A stretch of 64,000 nt of DNA from Atherinomorus stipes (lineage: Eukaryota; Chordata; Actinopteri; Atheriniformes; Atherinidae): assembly GCA_023101725.1 (NCBI GenBank), contig JALJCO010009080.1, forward strand, positions 186,001-250,000, given 5' to 3'. Of this stretch, positions 49,601 to 58,600 are shown one piece after another (within the stretch, counting starts at the first letter, position 1; every line of letters begins with the position of its first letter). The notes below the pieces were generated by a model. That model was not told where the DNA came from and did not search any database. It saw nothing but the letters and a program-made list of their open reading frames with translations. The translations under genes and the position numbers were made by a program.

Positions 49601-52600
49601 TGGTCGGGACGTTTCTGGGTGGAGATTTCTGTTTATATCACCAGCCAATGACAGAGCTAAGAGCATGACGCTGTGTGGGAATAAGCTCATGATTGGAGCA
49701 GACGCCAGTCACTCAAATGATGCACTGAAGAAAAGGTAAAAGCTTTAGATAGTGCATGTTGGAAAACCAGGGTTAATATTAGTTTGGCTTTTACCCCCAT
49801 CTGAGCTCTGAAGGAGGCTTGTAGCTGAATAGGCTGAAGAACAAGGCGGCCATTAGCCTGAGAGGGAGGGGCGCTCAGTTTGAATACTGTTTAAAGACAA
49901 CTGACTGGAGGGAACTAATGGGCATTAAGTACACATATGATTATTTTTCTGCTGGTTCAGAAACATCCAGTTTCCTGTTAAATCCTGGATTAAACACGAA
50001 GACAAACTGATCAATTAAAACATAGTTCAGTCAGAAACATTGTCAACGAGATACCTGCAGAGACATGATCTAAGAGTGAACCTGCTAACCACCATTTTAC
50101 AGAGAACTACTGTACTGTATGTTAGTGTGCAAATTATGTTTCACATGTTTTATTTTAAAAAACCACACAGTGTGACATGTGGAACACATATTTTGCACAT
50201 GGAAAATGTGGTTTTGGAACATTTCTATTTTCATAAAATGTGAAACCCATATAATCACATTTAAAACCTGTTTATGTGATATTAAAATGTACAAAATGAT
50301 CATATAAAATCATGTTGGGTGCATTTGGAATAAGAATAGACACTGTATCAGCCAATATTTTATGACGATATTTGGGGGGGGTTGTTCTTTTTTTTTAAAT
50401 TTTTTTTTTTTTTTTTGCTGGTATCGGCATTAGCCCATACATCTGGTGTGTTGGCCGATATCTCCTCCGGCATCAGCTGTCGGTGAAATAAGTTGAAATT
50501 GACTAAAATGACTACTATGAAAATCATTACATTGATTTTGAATTGTGGTTCAAAAGAAATATAAAAAAAATAAAATAAAAGAAGTAAACAAGCATGATGG
50601 GGCTCCAAAACTAAAATGTTGTTGAGCAACACTTTGAGGCAATCACTGCAATCAGGTGTTTTCTGTAACGTCCAATCAGACGTCTGCACCTGTTGACAGG
50701 TATGTTGGTCCACTGTTCATGGGAAAGATGCTCTAATGTGTCTGCAACAGTTTTGTATGTTTGGCTTCTTCAAATTATTATTTCCAACCACAATTTAAAA
50801 GCAATATTTTATTTCACTAAATTAGAATTTTGTAAGTTTTGATTTTTTATTAGTTTTTTAGGTTCTTGTTATTTGAATTACTGTTCTGAATTTAGTGTTT
50901 TTTAAATCGGCGGGTATGAATAATTTTGAGGATGACTGTATATATTGCAAGTTTACTGTTTTTTTCATACTGATAGAAGTGCACTGCCTCTCTTATATAT
51001 TTGTTGGAAGTGCTTTGTTTCTTTTATCTTAAAATAGTTTTCAAAGTTAACTTTCGTTGTGTCGTTCATTATATCAGTTTTGGGCTCAAATCCAGTATCG
51101 GCCCCATATACCAGCTGGAATCCCACAGGTTTCACATAGGAATTTACATGGAGCTCACACAATATTACCATGATACCAGAACTGCGTTTAACGTGCAAAA
51201 CATGGGTTTTACATACTTACATTTCACATGTGCAAAACTACGGGGTCATATGTGAAACAGTTTTTCATATGGGAGTCATGGTTTTAGGACATTTCCATAG
51301 AAACCTATCATAAGTAAAAAGTGTTTAATGGTATTCTAACATGTAAAGATGACCATATAAAAGCATTCAGGTTCCACATGTAATCCAGCTTCACATGTGA
51401 TTAAACTGGTTCACATGGGAAGCTGCATTGGTTGCATGTTTAAGCTCACAGGTTGCACATGAGACTGTATGAGTTACAGCCATGGACATGTTTCCCATGT
51501 AGGAATCATGTGTTTCCCATGGTATGGGGGGGTCACATGTGAAACACATATTTTGCAGATGAGAAACAGATTTTGAAACATTTTTTTTAATCAATAACAC
51601 TAGAAATTCATGTACTGGAATCACATGTGAAACAGTTTCATGTTATCTGAACATGTAAAAAGTAACCATACAAAACCACATGGTTAAACTGCTCATATAA
51701 TCCCATAAACTCCACATGCGATTATACGGGTTCCCCATGTAATTTCCATTAACTTGTATAAAAATCACATTTACCATGTGAAAAATATGTTTCACACGTG
51801 TTCCACATGCTTTTTGTTTCACTTTCGTTTTGAATGCTCAAAACCTACACCTACATGTGAAACAGTGTCATGGCATGATAACAAGGGAAACCCAAATAAT
51901 CACATGTGAAGCCTGTTTCATGCTATTTTAATGCACATGCAAATATACAGATTTCACGTGATTATTAGGGATGGGCATATCAATACCCTAGGGTCAATAC
52001 TTCAATACCACCCAGAAACAATGTCGTAATCATTGCTTTTGTTGAGTATCACGATGCCACTGTACCGATACAAAACATGCAATTTGTTCCACTTGAGATT
52101 TTTAGGTGATAAAATGATGAAAGCAGCCTATCAGATTTTAGCTTCTGTGTCACATGATGGTGGTAGCCTATCAGATTCTAGCTTCTGTCACACGCTGGTG
52201 GTAGCCTATCAAATTCTAGCTTCGGTGTCACATGATGGTTGTAGTCTATCAGATTCTAGCTTCTGTATCACATGATGGTGGTAGCCTATCAGATTCTAGC
52301 TTCTGTATCACATGATGGTGGTAGCCTGTCAGATTCTAGCTTCTGTCACATGATGGTGGTAGCCTATCGGATTCTAGCTTCTGTCACATGATGGTGGTAG
52401 CCTATCAGATTCTAGCTTCTGTATCAGATGATGGTGGTAGCTTATCAGATTCTAGCTTTTGTATCACATGATGGTGGTAGCCTGTCAGATTCTAGCTTCT
52501 GTCACATGATGGTGGTAGCCTGTCAGATTCTAGCTTTTGTCACATGATGATGGTAGCCTATCAAATTCTAGCTTCTGTATCACATAATGGTGGTAGCCTG

Positions 52601-55600
52601 TCAGATTCTAGCTTCTGTCACATGATGGTGGAAGCCTATCAGATTCTAGCTTCTGTCACACGATGGTGGTAGCCTATCAGATTCTAGCTTCTGTCACATG
52701 ATGGTGGTAGCCTATCAAATTCTATCTTCTGTATCACATGATGGTGGTAGCCTATCAAATTCTAGCTTCGGTGTCACATGATGGTGGTAGTCTATCAGAT
52801 TCTAGCTTCTGTATCACATGATGGTGGTAGTCTGTCAGATTCTAGCTTCTGTCACATGATGGTGGTAGCCTATCGGATTCTAGCTTCTGTCACATGATGG
52901 TGGTAGCCTATAAGATTCTAACTTCTGTATCAGATGATGGTGGTAGCCTATCAGATTCTAGCTTTTGTATCACATGATGGTGGTAGCCTGTCAGATTCTA
53001 GCTTCTGTTACATGATGGTGGTAGCCTATCAGATTCTAGCTTCTGTATCACATGATGGTGGTAGCCTATCAGATTCTAGCTTCTGTGTCACATGATGGTG
53101 GTAGCCTGTCAGATTCTAGCTTTTGTCACATGATGATGGCAGCCTATCAAATTGTAGCTTCTGTGTCACACGATGGTGGTTGCCTATCAGATTCTAGCTT
53201 CTGTGTCACATGATGGTGGTAGCCTATCAGATTCTAGCTTCTGTATCAGATGATGGTGGTAGCGTATCAGATTCTAGCTTCTGTATCAGATGATGGTTGT
53301 AGCCTATCAGATTCTAGCTTCGGTCACACGATGGTGGTAGCCTATCAGATTCTAGATTCTGTGTCACATGATGGTGGTAGCCTATCAGATTCTAGCTTCG
53401 GTGTCACATGATGGTGGTAGTCTATCAGATTCTAGCTTCTGTATCACACGATGGTGGTGGCCTATCAGATTCTAGCTTCTGTGTCACACAATGGTGGTAG
53501 CCTATCAGATTCTAGCTTCTGTATCACATGATGGTGGTAGCCTATCAGATTCTAGCTTCTGTATCACGATTGTGGTAGCCAATCAGATTCTAGTTTCTGT
53601 CACATGATGGTGGTAGCCTATCAGATTCTAGCTTCTGTATCACATGATGGTGGTAGCCTATCAGATTCTAGCTTCTGTATCACGATTGTGGTAGCCAATC
53701 AGATTCTAGCTTCTGTCACATGATGGTGGTAGCCTATCAGATTCTAGCCTCTGTGTCACATGATGGTGGTAGCCTATCAGATTCTAGCTTCTGTATCACA
53801 TGATGGTGGTAGCCTATCAGATTCTATCTTCTGTATCACATGATGGTTGTAGCCTATCAGATTCTAGCTTCTGTATCACATGATGGTGGTAGCCTATCAG
53901 ATTCTAGCTTCTGTATCACATGATGGTTGTAGCCTATCAGATTCTAGCTTCTGTATCACATGATGGTGGTAGCCTATCAGATGTCATGACGCTGCTGCTG
54001 CTGTTAGTGATGATGATGTTTTGGTAAATTTATAATATTACTATTACATTTTATTTTTGAACATTTTCCATTGAATAAATCTAAATAATCTTAACCTTTA
54101 CTTAAAGGTAGGGTCCGGAGCTCTTCCCAGTTTCTGTTTGTAAACTCTTTTCAAACCGACAGCTCGCCCCCTCGGGCTAATGGCCGCATCACTCTTCAGC
54201 TTCAAGCCTCTCCTTTAGAGCTGAGAAATGGGTGAAAGCCAAACCAATATCAACTCGGTTTTCCAAAGTGCACTATCTAAAGCTCTTTTCACTGCAGAGT
54301 ACTTCCTTTTCTTTGCCTTTTTTTTTTATTCGAGAGTTCGAGTGACTGGCGTCTGCTCCAATGAGCTTATCCCTACACAGCGTCATGCCCTTAGCTCTGT
54401 CATTGGCAGGTGACATAAACAGAAACTTATTGTGTGAATGCTGTTAAAGCATTCACACATTTGTTTTCCTGTTTCTCTTTCTTTATTATTATTATTTTTC
54501 CGCCGTTTTTTGGTCGTCCATATCTTCAGCATGCTTCACCCGATTTTAGCCGTTCAAACTTTAAAATGTTCAGCTCCTTCTGGAGATGTGTGCTCGGAAG
54601 TCTGGTATTGATAACTTCAACTGTTTTCAAGTTATTGATCATTTATTGATAAAATTTTCCCCATTGACTTCAATGTTAAACCTTCAAATCCTTCAAAAAA
54701 CTTACTCTTCTTTAAACGACTAAGGCTTTTTCATACCTTCAGCTAGAAATACCATTCAAACTTTAAACGAATCAGCAGAGATTCAGCTTTAAAGCTTAGT
54801 ATTTTTTAAATTGATATCTTCAGCCAATTTTGAATTATGCCAGTTTACAAATTGTTCAACTTTTAGAAATTCAGCTTTTTCACTACCTTCAGCTCCACTC
54901 TACTTCACTCTAACTTCAAATCCTTCAGCTCCAATTAGCGTTCATATCTTCAACATAATTTCAGCTAGAAACACCATTCAAACTTTCAAATACTCTTCAG
55001 GAGTTGAACAACTAGAATCTATATTTTCAGCTTCATATCTTCAACCGTTTTTGAGCTATACCCTCTGAAAAAAACATGAAAAATTGCACTTTTCAGGCCA
55101 AAATTTTTCCTCCTCAGGAAAATCTTGAACAAATGCCCATAACTTCCACAGTTTTCGTCACAGAAAAATAAAATTTACATCAAAACGGAGCTTGACTCGT
55201 TGGCTTCGTCGGCTACCCCGGGTCAAAAATCCGTCAGACGCACCGTTTTCGAACTACGCCCCTCGGAATCTTACAAAGTCACCATTTTGCCCCTATTAAA
55301 CTCCATTGTAATCTGGACGGGGAGACAAAAAAGTCATGCAGAATTAAACTGCCAGCATTTAAATTCTGTTCCACTTAGGATAAAATAAAAGACATTTCTG
55401 AGTTCCTCAAAGCCTCGTGACGCTCATGGTGAAAAAATTATTTTGATATCTGTTACGGATTTCTCTCAGTGGACAGTTGTTCGGGGAGTGTTCTCCAGCA
55501 TTTTCCCATAGAAAACTGAAGCATAAAGTCTGTGTAACTGAAATCAACTGTCATTCTCTTACACACACAGGTGCTGCGTTGTCATGACAACTTGATCAGT

Positions 55601-58600
55601 TCTCCCTGCTGTGTTAATTAGTTTCACCTTTGACCTAATTCCTTATCTACAAAGCAATGTATGATGAAGATGAAGCTTTAAAGCCACTGCAGTCATCATC
55701 ACTGTCCCTCTGTCCACTTAATTGGTGTCTCACCATGTCCTCAACACCACAGCTCTTCTCTCCTTCCTCATCTTCACTCCTCTTCATCATCTCTCCTTCC
55801 TGGGTCCTCCATCATCCTCCCTCCTCTTCATCATCTCTCTTTTCTGGCTAATCCCTCATCGTCCCTCCTCTTCATCATCTCTCCTTCCTGGGTCCTTCAT
55901 CATCATACCTCTTCTTCATCATCCCTCTTTTCTGGTTAATCCCTCATCGTCCCTCCTCTTCATCATCTCTCCTTCCTGGGTCCTCTATCATCCTCCCTCC
56001 TCTTCATCATCTCTCTTTCCTGGCTCCTAGCCTCATCTTCCCTCCTCTTCATCATCTCTCTTTTCTGGCTCCTCCGTCATCCTCTCTCCTCTTCATCATC
56101 CCTCTTTTCTGGTTAATCCCTCATCGTCCCTCCTCTTCATCATCTCTCCTTCCTGGGTCCTCTTATCATCCTCCCTCCTCTTCATCATCTCTCTTTCCTG
56201 GCTCCTAGCCTCATCGTCCCTCCTCTTCATCATCTCTCTTTTCTGGTCAATCCCTCATCCTCTCTCCTCCTCCTCATCTCTCTTTCCTGGCTAATCCCTC
56301 ATCCTCCCTCCTCTTCATCATCTCTCTTTTCTGGTTAATCCATCATCGTCCCTCCTCTTCATCATCTCTCCTTCCTGGGTCCTCCATCATCCTCCCTCCT
56401 CTTCATCATCTCTCTTTCCTGGCTCCTAGCCTCATCCTCCCTCCTCTTCATCATCTCTCTTTCCTGGCTCCTAGCCTCATCCTCCCTCCTCTTCATCATC
56501 TCTCTTTCCTGGCTCCTAGCCTCATCTTCCCTCCTCTTCATCATCTCTCTTTCTCGGGTCCTCCCTCATTCTCCATCCTCTTCATCATCTCTCCTTTCTG
56601 GTTCCTCACTCTCTGTTCTTCCTCTTCCTCATCTTTCCTTCTTCCTCCTCCCATTCTTCCTTTCTCATCTCATTGATCCTTTCCACCTTCTTCAGCCTCA
56701 CGCTTTAACCCTTTGAGCGTTCCACCTCCTTCAGCCTTTTGCTTTAACCCTTTGAGCTTTCCACCTCCTTCAGCCTTTTGCTTTAACCCTTTGAGCTTTC
56801 CACCTCCTTCAGCCTTTTGCTTTAACCCTTTGAGCTTTCCACCTTCTTCAGCCTTTTGCTTTAACCCTTTGAGCGTTCCACCTCCTTCAGCCTTTTGCTT
56901 TAACCCTTTGAGCTTTCCACCTCCTTCAGCCTTTTGCTTTAACCCTTTGAGCGTTCCACCTCCTTCAGCCTTTTGCTTTAACCCTTTGAGCTTTCCACCT
57001 TCTTCAGCCTCACGCTTTAACCCTTTGAGCGTTCCACCTCCTTCAGCCTAATACTTTAACCCTTTGAGCTTTCCACCTCCTTCAGCCTGATGCTTTAACC
57101 CTTTGAGCTTTCCACCTTCTTCAGCCTCACGCTTTAACCCTTTTAGCTTTCTACCTCCTTCAGCTTTTTGCTTTAACCCTTTGAGCTTTTTCACCCTTCC
57201 GCCTTAACTTTTTCAGGATTTTCAGCCCTACGCTTTAACTTTTTCAGGATTTTCAGGTTTCTCAGCCTTTCGCTTTAACTTTTTCCGCTTTTTCCCCCTT
57301 ACGCTTTAACTTTTTCAGGATTTTCAGGTTTTTCAGCCTTACGCTTTAATATTTTATGTTTTCAGCCTTACGCTTTAACTTTTTCCGCTTTTTCAGCCTT
57401 CCGCTTTAACTTTTTCAGGATTTTCAGGTTTTTCAGCCTTCTGCTTTAATTTCTTTAGGTTTTCAGGTTTTTCAGCCTTCCGCTTTAATTTTTTCAGGTT
57501 TTCAGCCTTATGCTTTAACTTTTTCCGCTTTTTCCGCTTTTTCAGCCTTCCGCTTTAACTTTTTCAGGATTTTCAGGTTTTTCAGCCTTACGCTTTAATT
57601 TATTCAGGTTTTCAGCCTTACGCTTTAACTTTTTCCGCTCTTTCCACTTTTCAGCCTTCCGCTTTAACTTTTTCAGGATTTTCAGGTTTTTCAGCCTTAC
57701 GCTTTAATTTTTTCAGGTTTTCAGCCTTACACTTTAACTTTTTCCGCTTTTTCAGCTTTCTGCTTTAACTTTTTCAGGATTTTCAGGCTTTTCAGGCGTA
57801 GGCTTTAACTTCTTCATTTTTTTCACCTTCTTCAGCCTTATGCTTCAAATTTTCCACCTTTTTCAGCCTATTAGCATTATAGTTGAACTGTTTCCGCCTT
57901 TGAGCATTATAGTTCAACTACTTCAGCTTCTTTAGCATTTCAGTTCAGCGATTTCAGCATAAACGCATTCACACTAGTTGTTACGGAGTAACAACTTTTT
58001 CTAGTCTAATATTGCTCTTGTATTCAAGATATAGTTGTAGTGGATTTCAGCAGGACTCCAGACGAATGTCTCAACTCATCACTTTTTTCTTAATCTCACA
58101 TCACTGAAGTCTCCGTGTCTTTTAAAGAGACCCCATGAAGTGTCTCCCGGTATAAAATGAGTTGAATGCAGGTGTGTGTTCTGTGTACATAACCAGGTCT
58201 CCAGTCCCGCTGGTTGGCTGACACAGGAAAAGAGAGACAGATGAGTGGATCACTGTTGCCGGTTTATTTGCACTTGTGCTCTTGTTTGGATTGCACACAA
58301 AATACAAAGACAAACCAGAAACAAAGCGGTACAGCACATGCTACGTGACCTAAGATGTCTCTGCTGCTTCTAAGTGAAAACCTTGTTTCTTCAGAAAATG
58401 ACTGATTGATGTCATTTCTAATATATCCAAAGGACAAATTGCTGTAACAGAATTCTTTAAAGATTTTGCATTAAAAATGCAAAGGATAAAAATAATAAAT
58501 TTAGTCATAGTAACCACTAAAATGGAAACAGGCTTTTTCACTTGCTAACAGCAGAGTGTGAAGCAGTAGTCATGTCAAAGCAGTGCATTTTCATGGCCAA

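Larger units (their letters stand above)
54427..58004. mobile_element. Non-autonomous Helitron/Helentron-like element
   Basis: Left end has the hairpin TGTGTGAATGCTGTTAAAGC followed by ATTCACACA. The right end has GCATTCACACTAGTTGTTAC then GGAGTAACAACTTTTTCTAG: a TTGTTAC/GTAACAA hairpin a few bases before a CTAG end followed by T. That is the Helitron-type 3' terminus. The left border is supported by the break in repeat family E. No Rep/helicase gene; the inside is filled by TTCAGC-type repeats and three minisatellites. Confidence 0.6.

Noticed and set aside
52105..53985. CRISPR-like regular repeat
   Set aside because: Units are contiguous with no unique spacers and the genome is a vertebrate; it is a minisatellite.
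56713..57051. 112-residue Pro/Phe repeat protein
   Set aside because: A 39-bp tandem repeat reads as 13-residue units by arithmetic; no start context or neighbouring exon.
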